Assembly: GCA_020629695.1 (NCBI GenBank)
Contig: JAHDCV010000019.1
Location: 17,570-63,766 of the forward strand
Direction: 5' to 3'
Source of the DNA: Acidimicrobiales bacterium
GTDB lineage: Bacteria; Actinomycetota; Acidimicrobiia; Acidimicrobiales; SZUA-35
Length of the DNA: 46,197 nt
The notes below the pieces were generated by a model. It saw nothing but the letters and a program-made list of their open reading frames with translations, had not been told where the DNA came from and made no database searches. Below, one piece after another: positions 1-7,109 of the stretch (its first letter is position 1; every line of letters begins with the position of its first letter). The position numbers and the translations under genes were made by a program.

Positions 1-154
1 AGGCGCTCACCGTGCCGGACGGGCAGTCACCAGAGGCGACGGCGTCACCAGAGGCGGCGGCGTCACCACTGGCGTCATCGGAGCCACCGCAGGCGGCGGC
101 GACGAGCGTGAAACTGAACAACAACGCCAACAGGCGCAGCATGGTCTTGGACAC
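1..154 (-). CDS. lipoprotein, likely PstS-type phosphate-binding protein (5' part only)
   Basis: Only the first 51 codons are in the window; the gene runs off the left edge. The protein starts with a lipoprotein signal peptide: a positively charged start, a hydrophobic stretch, and a VAAAC lipobox. The cysteine is followed by a long Gly/Ser/Ala/Asp-rich linker and then CPSGTVSA. I chose the GTG at 154 because GAGGAG sits 5 nt upstream; an in-frame ATG lies at 142. The linker ending in a short beta strand resembles the N-terminus of actinobacterial PstS, the high-affinity phosphate-binding protein of the Pst ABC transporter. A PHO-box-like array 90 nt upstream and the nearby ppk support this. 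The phosphate-binding residues lie outside the window, so another PhoP-controlled lipoprotein is possible. Confidence 0.6.
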   Translation of the reverse strand, partial: MSKTMLRLLALLFSFTLVAAACGGSDDASGDAAASGDAVASGDCPSGTVSA

Positions 155-232
155 GGTTTCTCCTCGATCGGCCCCGTTCGCGACCTCTCTGGCCAGCGAT
201 CCGGAGGCGCCGGGCGGACCGGCACAGTCGGC

Positions 233-287
233 AAGGTACGAGTGGCGGGTGAAGCGCAACCCCGACCGAGGTGAACGAGAGATGAAC
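233..287 (-). promoter_or_regulatory. PHO-box-like array of 11-nt repeats with overlapping promoter
   Basis: On the minus strand four consecutive 11-nt units lie in exact register at 287-277, 276-266, 265-255 and 254-244. They read GTTCATCTCTC, GTTCACCTCGG, TCGGGGTTGCG and CTTCACCCGCC. Units 1, 2 and 4 carry the TTCAC/TTCAT core and unit 3 is degenerate. Actinobacterial PhoP boxes are known to be 11-nt direct repeats of the type GTTCACC followed by four less conserved bases. A TACCTT -10 box follows at 238-233, which puts the -35 position inside the array, as expected for an activator site. The start codon is 79 nt further on. Confidence 0.7.
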
Positions 288-328
288 GAGTCCGGAATGC
301 TCGTGTGGGCGACGGATCGACCCCGAGT

Positions 329-1354
329 TCAGGGTGCGGACATGCGTCGGATCCGTTCCGCCGGCGTCGGATGAGGAGCCGTCGCCCGCTCCCACCACGT
401 CGGGGCCAGACGGGCCCGGGGGCCGCTGACGAGTGCCCGGACGACGGCCGGCTGCGGCCCGAGTGCGCCGGCGGCGGCGTCATCCGCGGCACGCTCGGCA
501 GAACGGCTCCGCGCCATCAGCACCAGCTGGGCGAGCAACCACGCCACCGAGGCGGCGACGAACACGGCGACGACACCACGAGCACCGGTGCGATCGACGG
601 ACTGACCGACGAGCACCCCGATCGACGAGGCGACGACCACCGCCATCAGCATCGTCGCCCGACCGCGGGCCACGTCCCTCCGGCGGACGTGGGCGAGCTC
701 GTGGGCGACGACCCACTCGACGAGGCGTCGGTCGGCGTCCTCGAGCGCATCGGTCACGACGATCCGGGGACGACGCACGCCGAGGGTCATGGCCGTCGGA
801 CCGGGAAAGGCCGGGCTCGACGTCGCCTGGACGAGCGGTGGAGTCGCACCCTGCCGTGCGGCCAGGTCGGCGACGATCGCCGCCATCGCGCCGCTCGAAT
901 CCGACGGCCGGTGCACGAGGTCGAACCAGCGCTCGGCCACGGTCAGCGAGACGGCCGACACCGCGGCGACGCCGATCACCAGCAGCCACCGCGCCCCTTC
1001 CGACGAGGCGGCCAGCACCACGGCACCACCGACCATCAGGCCGCGCAACGCCGCCACCGGGATCGACGACACGAGGAGGCGTCGGAGGGGCAACGGCGCC
1101 GCGCCGATCGACGGCTCGGCGACCCGGTCCATCACGAGATCGCCACCGATGGCCCGTGCGACGACGACGCCGGCCAACGTGCCGGCCGCCGCCGCGACCG
1201 GCGGATCCATCACCCAGATCAGCGCGAGGACGACCATCAGGACAGCATCGGCGACCTGTGCCGCCCGGCGGAGCGGGCGGTGATAGGAGACGGATCGGCG
1301 GAGTTCGTCCTCGGAGAACCACCGGCCCGGTGTCGCCGGAAGCGCCCGACTCAC
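329..1354 (-). CDS. M48-family membrane metallopeptidase
   Basis: A 341-residue integral membrane protease. The zinc-binding HELAH motif is at 218-222 and the third ligand is probably Glu287 in the SAERAADD segment, followed by HPTPAERIRRM near the C-terminus. This is the layout of HtpX/Ste24-like M48 peptidases, which degrade or process membrane and envelope proteins. Hydrophobic segments lie at about 34-68, 92-140 and 234-280. The GTG start at 1354 overlaps the TGA of the Nudix gene (GTGA), so translation is probably coupled; an extension further upstream would run into the Nudix gene. It is the last gene of the ppk operon. Its substrate cannot be inferred. Confidence 0.85.
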   Translation of the reverse strand: MSRALPATPGRWFSEDELRRSVSYHRPLRRAAQVADAVLMVVLALIWVMDPPVAAAAGTLAGVVVARAIGGDLVMDRVAEPSIGAAPLPLRRLLVSSIPVAALRGLMVGGAVVLAASSEGARWLLVIGVAAVSAVSLTVAERWFDLVHRPSDSSGAMAAIVADLAARQGATPPLVQATSSPAFPGPTAMTLGVRRPRIVVTDALEDADRRLVEWVVAHELAHVRRRDVARGRATMLMAVVVASSIGVLVGQSVDRTGARGVVAVFVAASVAWLLAQLVLMARSRSAERAADDAAAGALGPQPAVVRALVSGPRARLAPTWWERATAPHPTPAERIRRMSAP

Positions 1355-1752
1355 GATTCGAGCAGCGCGGCGGCTTCGACGAGGAGTTGGCGATCCCGGT
1401 CGTAGCTGACGAGGTCGACGGCGGAGCCGAGGTCGAGCCAACGGATCTCGTCGACCTCGTCGTTCGGCTCGAACCCGCCACCGTCCGGCTCCATCAGCCA
1501 GTACCGCACGATCTTGTCCCGCCCCCGATGGTCCACGTAGATCGAGGCCGAGAGTTCGACACCGAGGGGACCGGTGAACCCCGTCTCCTCCCGCACCTCA
1601 CGGACGGCCGTCTCCTCGTCGATCTCCCCCGGGTCGCGTTTGCCCTTCGGGTGGGACCAGTCGTCGTAGCGCGGTCGATGGGTCAGCAGGTACTCGATCG
1701 AGCCGTCCCCGTCTCGGCGGAACACGACGCAGCCCGCGGCTCGCACCGTCAT
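1351..1752 (-). CDS. Nudix hydrolase, MutT1-like
   Basis: A 133-residue single-domain Nudix hydrolase with a complete Nudix box (G-x5-E-x7-REVREETGF) at residues 37-59, so the Mg-binding glutamates are all present. The ATG at 1752 overlaps the TGA of ppk (ATGA), and its own stop overlaps the start of the M48 gene. In mycobacteria mutT1 also lies beside ppk; there the Nudix domain is fused to a histidine phosphatase domain, which is absent here. The likely substrates are nucleoside polyphosphates, dinucleoside polyphosphates or oxidised nucleotides; context alone does not separate these. Confidence 0.88.
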   Translation of the reverse strand: MTVRAAGCVVFRRDGDGSIEYLLTHRPRYDDWSHPKGKRDPGEIDEETAVREVREETGFTGPLGVELSASIYVDHRGRDKIVRYWLMEPDGGGFEPNDEVDEIRWLDLGSAVDLVSYDRDRQLLVEAAALLES

Positions 1753-3902
1753 CGGCGCCGAGGATCCCGATTGCCGAGCCGTCGCAGGCTCTCCAGGTGC
1801 AGGGTCTCGGCGTTGCCGCTCACCACCTGGGACTTCGTCCGCTCGAGCGCGAGCCGTGCGAGGTTGCGATGCGCGTCGGAGGTGCCGCCGGTCCGGCGGC
1901 GGTACACGCCGTCCGCATCCAGCTCCCACGCCAGCGTGTCGTCCTCGAGGTTGACCTGGAGGATCTCACGCAGACGGGCCTGGACGGCGGCGTCGGTCAC
2001 GGTGACCATGGCCTCCACGCGGGCGTTCAGGTTGCGGGGCATGAGGTCGGCAGAGCCGATGATGTACACGGGCTGGGAGTCCCCCGCGCCGTTCGCGAAG
2101 TAGAAGATCCGCGAGTGCTCCAGGTAGCGGCCGACGATCGAGCGGACCCGGATGTTCTCCGACTGACCGGCGATACCGGGCCGCAGGCAACAGATGCCAC
2201 GGATGATCAGATCGATCGACACGCCGGCCCGGGAGGCGTCGTACAGCTGGTCGATCAGCCCCGGATCGACCAGTGAATTCATCTTCATCACGATCCGGCC
2301 CCGGCCCGGTCCGGCCGCGATCTCGCCGTCGATGAGCTCTTCGATCGCTGGACGCAAGGTGGTCGGCGCCACGTGCAGTCGCTCGTATTCGATCCCCCGA
2401 CCGAAACCGGTCAGGTAGTTGAAGAGCTGGGACAGGTCGTTCCCGACCGCCGGGTCGGCGGTGAGCAATCCGACGTCTTCGTAGATGCGCGCCGTCTTCG
2501 GGTTGTAGTTCCCGGTGCCGACGTGGCAGTAGCGGCGCACGCCCGTGCTGTCCGACCGGACCACGAGCGTGATCTTCGAGTGGATCTTCAGTCCGACGAG
2601 TCCGTAGACGACGTGCACGCCGGCCTGTTCCAACCGCCGGGCCCAGTCGATGTTGTTCTGTTCGTCGAACCGCGCCTTCAGCTCGACGAGTGCGGCGACC
2701 TGCTTGCCGGCTCCTGCCGCGTCGATCAACGCCTCGATCACCGGGCTGTCACCCGACGTCCGGTACAGCGTCATCTTGATCGCGAGCACCTTGTCGTCCG
2801 CGGCCGCGGTCCGGATGAACTTGGTGACGGAGTCCGAGAAGGACTCGTACGGATGGTGCACGACGACATCGCCGCGGTCGAGCCGGGAGAAGAAGTCACC
2901 GCTGCCGGAGATCTCGAACAACTGCGGCGGCGTCACCGGCGACCAGGAGGGGTCCTTCAGATCCGGCCGCTTCATCCCATGGAGCTGCCAGAAGGAAGAG
3001 GCGTCGAGCAGTCCCTCCACGTGGTCGATCTCATCGGTGTCGAGCTCGAGTTCGTGGGTGAGCAGACCGAGGATGTGCGACGGTGTGTCGTGTGCGATCT
3101 CGAGCCGGATCGCCCGGCCGAACCGACGACGCCGCAGCTCCATCTCCACCGCCTCCAGCAGATCGTCGGCGTCTTCGTCGTTCAGGGTGAGGTCCGCGTT
3201 GCGGGTCACCCGGAACGGCCACGCACCGACGATCTCCATACCGGGGAAGAGATCGGGCAGATGCGCCGCGATGACCGCCTCGAGGGTGACGAAACGACCC
3301 TCGGCGACCTCGATGAAGCGCGGCAGCGAGGGCGGGACCTTCAGCCGGGCGAACCGACGGCGGTCGTCGACGGGGTCGATGCATTCGACCGCCAGATTGA
3401 GCGAGAGATTCGAGATGTACGGGAACGGGTGACCGGGGTCGACCGCCAGCGGCGTGAGCACGGGAAACACTCGATCGCGGAACTGTCCGGCGATGAAGGT
3501 CCGCTCATCGACCTCGAGATGGTCGGGGTGGACGATCTCCACACCCTCTGCGGCGAGCGCCGGGAACAGGTCGGTGGTGAGGAGTTGCTGGAGTCGCCCG
3601 TCGAGCTCCCGGACACGGTGCCGGATCTCGGCCAGCTGCCGGGGCGGTGACCATCCATCCGGCGGAGTCCTCGTGACACCGGCGGCGACCTGATCGGCGA
3701 GGCCGGCGACCCGCACCATGAAGAACTCATCGAGATTCGACGAATAGATGGCGCCGAACTTCAGCCGTTCCAGCAGCGGTTGGGTCCGGTCCTCGGCCAG
3801 GGCGAGCACACGCTCGTTGAACTGCAGCCACGAGAGCTCGCGATTCGTGAACCGCGACGCGGTATCCGTCCGCTCACTCGTCTCGTTCACAGGCACCGAC
3901 AC
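1749..3902 (-). CDS. ppk: polyphosphate kinase 1
   Basis: A full-length 717-residue PPK1, which reversibly makes inorganic polyphosphate from ATP at the membrane. The N-terminal domain has the typical SSNLDEFFMVR (54-64) and FPYISNLSLNL (160-170) segments. Both active-site histidines are visible: His441 in LKIHSKITLV, the autophosphorylated residue, and His596 in YLEHSRIFYF. YCHVGTGNYNPKTARIYED (458-476) is also typical. The start is GTG at 3902; the ATG at 3904 is in another frame. It is the first gene of a tightly overlapping ppk-Nudix-M48 operon, separated from the upstream ROK gene by a terminator. No PHO box is visible directly before it. Confidence 0.97.
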   Translation of the reverse strand: MSVPVNETSERTDTASRFTNRELSWLQFNERVLALAEDRTQPLLERLKFGAIYSSNLDEFFMVRVAGLADQVAAGVTRTPPDGWSPPRQLAEIRHRVRELDGRLQQLLTTDLFPALAAEGVEIVHPDHLEVDERTFIAGQFRDRVFPVLTPLAVDPGHPFPYISNLSLNLAVECIDPVDDRRRFARLKVPPSLPRFIEVAEGRFVTLEAVIAAHLPDLFPGMEIVGAWPFRVTRNADLTLNDEDADDLLEAVEMELRRRRFGRAIRLEIAHDTPSHILGLLTHELELDTDEIDHVEGLLDASSFWQLHGMKRPDLKDPSWSPVTPPQLFEISGSGDFFSRLDRGDVVVHHPYESFSDSVTKFIRTAAADDKVLAIKMTLYRTSGDSPVIEALIDAAGAGKQVAALVELKARFDEQNNIDWARRLEQAGVHVVYGLVGLKIHSKITLVVRSDSTGVRRYCHVGTGNYNPKTARIYEDVGLLTADPAVGNDLSQLFNYLTGFGRGIEYERLHVAPTTLRPAIEELIDGEIAAGPGRGRIVMKMNSLVDPGLIDQLYDASRAGVSIDLIIRGICCLRPGIAGQSENIRVRSIVGRYLEHSRIFYFANGAGDSQPVYIIGSADLMPRNLNARVEAMVTVTDAAVQARLREILQVNLEDDTLAWELDADGVYRRRTGGTSDAHRNLARLALERTKSQVVSGNAETLHLESLRRLGNRDPRRR

Positions 3903-3920
3903 ATCTTCGCAGGTCGGCCG

Positions 3921-3955
3921 AAAAAGAGCGCTCGTGAGCGAACCCGTCGGGTTCG
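3921..3955 (-). terminator. Rho-independent terminator after the ROK kinase gene
   Basis: Reading the minus strand past the ROK stop there is a perfect 7-bp hairpin (CGAACCC, loop GAC, GGGTTCG; 3955-3939), then a second small hairpin (CGCTC-AC-GAGCG) and a T5 run at 3925-3921. It separates the ROK unit from ppk. The T run is short but stands out in this GC-rich DNA. Confidence 0.65.
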
Positions 3956-3974
3956 GCCGACCCGACTCGAATCG

Positions 3975-4910
3975 TCAGGCCAACATGTCGGCAGCGAGGG
4001 CCGCTGCGCCCACCGCCCCGGCGTCGTCCAGGCGCTCGGCCATGACGAGCTCGACGACGTCGGCGCCGAAACCGCCGAGATCCAGGTGACCGCGGATCTG
4101 CTCGACGAACGCCTCGCCGAGTCGGTCGACGATCCCGCCACCGAGCACCACGAGCGGGAGATCGACCACGGTGGCCAACGACCCGATCGCCGAGCCGAGC
4201 GCCCGAGCGGCGTCGTCGAGCAGCGCGATGGTCGTTTCGTCCCCCGCCTCGATCGAGGCGGCCAGGTGGCGGGACTTGATCCGGCCGTCCTGGGCGAGGC
4301 CGATCAGATGATTCGGGCTCTCGGCGTGACGTCGCCGGGCTTCGGCCTCCAGGCCGGCCTTACCGGCGTAGGACTCGAGATGACCCCGGCCGCCGCACCC
4401 ACACCGACGACCGTTCTCGACGACGGTCAGGTGACCGAACTCGCCGGCCAGCCCACGCGGTCCGGTCCGAAGGCGACCATCGAGCACGAGGCCACCCCCG
4501 ACCCCTGTCCCGACGAACACCGCCAGCAGGTCATCGGTGCCACGACCCGCACCGAGTCGATGTTCGGCGACGGCGCCCGCGTCGACGTCGTTGACGACCA
4601 CGACGGGGCGATCGAGACGTTGCTCGAGCCGGTCGCGCAGCGGATAGGGCGCGTCCCATCCCGCGATGTTCGGGCATCGCAGCACGACCCCGTCATCGAC
4701 GGGACCAGGCACACCGACACCGACCGCACCGATCTCGCCGTCGGGGTCCAGGGTCGACACGGTGCCGACGATCGCGTCGACCACGTCGTCGATGCCGGTG
4801 CGCGGCGTCGGCACCTTCGCCCGACCCGTCGTCGCGCCGGTCGACGGATCCACGATCCGACTCAGCACCTTCGTTCCACCGAGATCGACACCGATCACCG
4901 GTGCCGACAT
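3975..4910 (-). CDS. ROK-family sugar kinase (glucokinase-like)
   Basis: A 311-residue ROK kinase. The ATP-binding DLGGTK is at 9-14, the catalytic aspartate is in VVVVNDVDA (Asp108), and EFGH at 157-160 is followed by CGCGGRGHLE (170-179). The ROK consensus there is CxCGxxGCxE; the third cysteine is His177 here, which could still bind zinc. Likely reaction: ATP-dependent phosphorylation of glucose or a related hexose in the cytosol. I chose ATG 4910 because it gives the usual short N-terminus; GTG 4919 is also possible. It lies a few nucleotides after the small gene at 4923-5216 and is probably cotranscribed with it. Confidence 0.9.
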   Translation of the reverse strand: MSAPVIGVDLGGTKVLSRIVDPSTGATTGRAKVPTPRTGIDDVVDAIVGTVSTLDPDGEIGAVGVGVPGPVDDGVVLRCPNIAGWDAPYPLRDRLEQRLDRPVVVVNDVDAGAVAEHRLGAGRGTDDLLAVFVGTGVGGGLVLDGRLRTGPRGLAGEFGHLTVVENGRRCGCGGRGHLESYAGKAGLEAEARRRHAESPNHLIGLAQDGRIKSRHLAASIEAGDETTIALLDDAARALGSAIGSLATVVDLPLVVLGGGIVDRLGEAFVEQIRGHLDLGGFGADVVELVMAERLDDAGAVGAAALAADMLA

Positions 4911-4922
4911 CACGACCACGGG

Positions 4923-5216
4923 TCAGCCGCGCTGATTGTGCGTGGACTCTGCGTCGTCCTCGCCGAGGTCCCAGTCGACGGTGATGCGCTCACGCTCGGC
5001 GTCCCGATTCACTCGCTCACGGTTCCGACGGAACTGCGGATCGTGCTTGGGGAGCAGCAGAAGGCGGGCCTGCACGCGCCGCCAGAACTCGGCGAGCATG
5101 TTCTCGTCGCCGTAATGAGTGCGCAACTCCCAATGGGGAGAGACCGGGCCGAGGTACACCATCGACACGTGCGCCACCGGCGGAAGATCTTCGAGTTCGG
5201 TGCCGAGATCGGTCAT
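4923..5216 (-). CDS. small hypothetical protein (97 aa)
   Basis: I do not recognise this protein. It is short and polar, with a Leu-rich helix in the middle, many Arg/Glu residues and an acidic C-terminus ending DLGEDDAES. It has no cysteines, no signal peptide and no membrane segment. The ATG at 5216 is preferred over GTG 5222 because a TATCGT box sits exactly 6 nt before it, so the mRNA would be leaderless. It is the promoter-proximal gene of a unit with the ROK kinase and is divergent from the Wbl gene. Reading-frame length, overlap-free placement and the promoter support a real gene. Confidence 0.65.
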   Translation of the reverse strand: MTDLGTELEDLPPVAHVSMVYLGPVSPHWELRTHYGDENMLAEFWRRVQARLLLLPKHDPQFRRNRERVNRDAERERITVDWDLGEDDAESTHNQRG

Positions 5217-5222
5217 CTCCAC

Positions 5223-5228
5223 ACGATA
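5223..5228 (-). promoter_or_regulatory. leaderless -10 box (TATCGT) for the 97-aa gene
   Basis: TATCGT on the minus strand, 6 nt before ATG 5216. It has the same position relative to the start codon as ten other boxes in this window. Confidence 0.5.
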
Positions 5229-5318
5229 GCCGAGGCCCTGTTCAGCCCACCTCGGGCGCCGGAACCCTGCCGAAGTGTGAAGAACGTGCGCGGATTCGGT
5301 GAGTACTTCGGATTACCG

Positions 5319-5344
5319 GGAACCAAATGGCTGGGTCATACGTC
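5319..5344 (+). promoter_or_regulatory. ECF-type promoter GGAACC-N16-CGTC for the Wbl gene
   Basis: GGAACC at 5319-5324, a 16-nt spacer and CGTC at 5341-5344, then 9 nt to ATG 5354. GGAAC(C/T) with a CGT(C/T) -10 element is the usual promoter signature of SigE-like ECF sigma factors. The ECF gene at 6280-6858 has the same -35 and spacer, with CGTT, in front of its own start. Inference: this ECF factor drives the Wbl gene. Confidence 0.6.
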
Positions 5345-5353
5345 TCACTACAC

Positions 5354-5599
5354 ATGGACATGAACTGGATGGCGACCGGCAACTGCAACAACCACCCGCC
5401 CGCCGTGTTCTTCCCGAGCGACGGCGTCGGGGTCGAAGTCGCGAAGAAGATCTGCGAGACGTGCCCGGTCGCCGGGCCCTGCCTCGAGTACGCACTCTCC
5501 CAACGCATCGATCACGGCGTGTGGGGTGGGACGTCCGAGCGGCAGCGTCGCCGGATCCTGCGTGCCCGTCGGGCCGAGGTGCCCAGCACCGTCGGCTGA
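5354..5599 (+). CDS. WhiB-like (Wbl) transcription regulator
   Basis: An 81-residue Wbl protein with the four iron-sulfur cysteines Cys11, Cys34, Cys37 and Cys43 (C-x22-C-x2-C-x5-C), GVWGG at 55-59 and a basic tail (SERQRRRILRARR). Wbl proteins bind a [4Fe-4S] cluster, usually contact the principal sigma factor, and regulate transcription in response to redox state or NO. I chose ATG 5354 over ATG 5327 because the ECF-like promoter places the transcription start just before 5354; the longer start would lie upstream of it. The paralogue at 7110-7391 is of the WhiB2/WhmD type; this one is a different subtype that I cannot name. Confidence 0.9.
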   Translation: MDMNWMATGNCNNHPPAVFFPSDGVGVEVAKKICETCPVAGPCLEYALSQRIDHGVWGGTSERQRRRILRARRAEVPSTVG

Positions 5600-5641
5600 G
5601 GCGGCCCCACGGTCATCGACCGGGTTCCCGCCCACGTCCGG

Positions 5642-6283
5642 TCAACTCGGGAAGCCCAACTCCCGCGTGAGGTCACCCACGAAGCCGCCGACGCGATCGG
5701 TGACCGACGACGGTGCGGGTTCGACCAACTCATCGACCTCCAGACCGACGACGACGAACACCTCGTCCTCGTGTTCGAACATCACGACGTCGGCATGCGT
5801 GACCCACACGTCCGTCGACCCGATCGTGCGTCGCTCCCCGGCGGCGCCGAGCTCGGCGACGTCGAGCGTCCCGGCCTGCCGGAACACCGAGGCGGCGCCT
5901 CCGGCTCGAGCCACCACCTCGTGATCCCAGGCACCGTCGTCGAGCCGGTCGACGAGGACGAAACCCTCGGGCACCCCGGGTGGCAGGTCACCCCGGGGAT
6001 CATCGACGACACCACTCGAGGTGGGGTCGACCGCACGGTGGCGGGTCTCGAGCGCGGTGAAGTCCGGCGAGATCGATCGGGCGGTGCCCGTCAGTCCCGT
6101 GGCGACCCCCACGGCCGCGAGCGCGACCACGGCGAACAGCAGGGCACCGACGGCACGGCCGGCCGCGGCGGGTCGGCGATCGACGGCCCGATCGAGGAAT
6201 CCCTCCGGCGGCTCGACCGACCCCATCGCACCGAGAAGCGAGGAGATCTCGGCTTCCCAGGGTTCTTCGTGATGGTCGATCAT
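5642..6283 (-). CDS. membrane anti-sigma factor of the adjacent ECF sigma factor
   Basis: A 213-residue protein with a short acidic N-terminal cytoplasmic part, one membrane helix at about 42-66 (GALLFAVVALAAVGVATG) and an extracytoplasmic C-terminal domain of about 140 residues containing VPEGFVLVDRL. That segment recalls RseB/MucB-like sensor domains. There is no HxxxCxxC zinc motif, so it is not a classical ZAS anti-sigma factor. The ATG overlaps the stop of the sigma gene (ATGA), which fits a sigma/anti-sigma pair with coupled translation. The assignment rests mainly on position and topology; the sequence itself is divergent. Confidence 0.7.
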   Translation of the reverse strand: MIDHHEEPWEAEISSLLGAMGSVEPPEGFLDRAVDRRPAAAGRAVGALLFAVVALAAVGVATGLTGTARSISPDFTALETRHRAVDPTSSGVVDDPRGDLPPGVPEGFVLVDRLDDGAWDHEVVARAGGAASVFRQAGTLDVAELGAAGERRTIGSTDVWVTHADVVMFEHEDEVFVVVGLEVDELVEPAPSSVTDRVGGFVGDLTRELGFPS

Positions 6284-6858
6284 CGGGCGAGTGCCTCTCT
6301 CAGCTTGGCGCGGCCCCGGTGGATGCGGCTTCTGACCGTTCCGATCGGCACCCCGAGGTGGTCGGCGATCTCGTCGTAGGAGTAGCCGAGCACGTCTTTC
6401 AGCACCACGGGAGCCCGGTATTCCGGAGCGAGTTCACCGAGAAGACGCTGCAGATGGTCCGGTAAGTCGCGAGATGCCGACTCCGCATCCGCGGATGGCG
6501 ACCCCATGAGCACCCGATCCGGGTCGTCGGGGAGCGCCACGGTCGGCCGCCGCTTCTTCTTCCGCGTCGTGTCGAGGAAGGCGTTCGTCGTGATGCGAGC
6601 CAACCAACCTTCGAGGTTGCCGGGCTGGTAGGTCCGCAGACCACGCCGCACGCGGAGGAGAACGTCCTGCACCAGGTCCTGGGCATCGGCATGGTTGCCG
6701 GTCAGCCGATACGCCACCGAATAGATGAACCCGCCATGTGAACGGGCGACGTCGTCCCACGTGGGGACGACCGGAGGAGCCTCAGCGCGGGTGTCCGACA
6801 CCTCCGGGGTCACCCGGAAGACGGACGGAGACAGCGTGGAAGGTGCAATGGTGAGCAC
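6280..6858 (-). CDS. ECF RNA polymerase sigma factor, SigE-like
   Basis: A 192-residue ECF sigma factor. Region 2 runs from GGFIYSVAYRLTGNHADAQD to the GWLARITTNAFLD segment; the latter is the typical W-L-x-x-I-x-x-N core binding element. Region 4 contains LAPEYRAPVVLKDVLGYSY, EIADHLGVPIGTVRSRIHRG and a basic end. It directs polymerase to GGAAC/CGTY promoters if it is SigE-like. Its own upstream DNA has GGAACC-N16-CGTT ending 8 nt before the GTG at 6858, which suggests autoregulation and a leaderless or nearly leaderless mRNA. The first 30 residues are poorly conserved, so a later start is possible. tatA lies 39 nt upstream on the same strand. Confidence 0.92.
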   Translation of the reverse strand: MLTIAPSTLSPSVFRVTPEVSDTRAEAPPVVPTWDDVARSHGGFIYSVAYRLTGNHADAQDLVQDVLLRVRRGLRTYQPGNLEGWLARITTNAFLDTTRKKKRRPTVALPDDPDRVLMGSPSADAESASRDLPDHLQRLLGELAPEYRAPVVLKDVLGYSYDEIADHLGVPIGTVRSRIHRGRAKLREALAR

Positions 6859-6866
6859 ATCGGTTC

Positions 6867-6892
6867 AACGCCACCCCGTGTTGCCGGGTTCC
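6867..6892 (-). promoter_or_regulatory. candidate autoregulatory ECF promoter (GGAACC-N16-CGTT)
   Basis: On the minus strand GGAACC occupies 6892-6887 and CGTT 6870-6867 with a 16-nt spacer. The start codon follows 8 nt later. The -35 element lies inside the hairpin 6883-6896 that follows tatA. Confidence 0.6.
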
Positions 6893-6896
6893 CGGC
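6883..6896 (-). terminator. hairpin just after tatA
   Basis: A perfect inverted repeat GCCGGG-AA-CCCGGC begins 1 nt after the tatA stop codon. No T run follows, so it may be a weak terminator or a 3'-end stabiliser. It shares bases with the -35 element of the ECF gene. Confidence 0.4.
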
Positions 6897-6897
6897 T

Positions 6898-7077
6898 TCA
6901 GGCGATTTCCGACTCGGCCTCTTCGGCGCCTTCGTCGATGCCCTTCTTGAATTCCTTCTGTGCCTGACCGAGGTTCCTGGCCAGCTGCGGGATCTTGGCA
7001 CCGCCGAAGACCACGAGCACGATGGCGAGGATGATGAGCAGCTCGGTCGGCTTGAGGCCGGCCACGTAAGCGAACAT
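6898..7077 (-). CDS. tatA: Sec-independent protein translocase subunit TatA
   Basis: A 59-residue TatA. It has a short N-terminal membrane helix (ELLIILAIVLVVFGG, about 12-26), the conserved FG hinge, then the amphipathic helix AKIPQLARNLGQAQKEFKK and an acidic tail (DEGAEEAESE). TatA oligomers form the pore of the twin-arginine pathway that exports folded proteins. The ATG at 7077 has a TACGCT box 7 nt upstream. tatB and tatC are not in the window. It stands alone between whiB2-like and ECF genes on the same strand. Confidence 0.93.
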   Translation of the reverse strand: MFAYVAGLKPTELLIILAIVLVVFGGAKIPQLARNLGQAQKEFKKGIDEGAEEAESEIA

Positions 7078-7084
7078 GGAGTTC

Positions 7085-7090
7085 AGCGTA
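7085..7090 (-). promoter_or_regulatory. leaderless -10 box (TACGCT) for tatA
   Basis: TACGCT on the minus strand, 7 nt before ATG 7077. Confidence 0.5.
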
Positions 7091-7109
7091 GCCGCGCTGC
7101 GGCCGGATC

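Noticed and set aside
433-2103. Plus-strand frame of over 500 codons opposite M48, Nudix and ppk
   Set aside because: Antisense to three genes with clear catalytic motifs; translation is Arg/Pro-rich and featureless.
5258-5290. A second GGAACC upstream of the Wbl gene
   Set aside because: At a 16-nt spacing the following bases are AACG, not CGTC or CGTT, so it does not fit the ECF motif.
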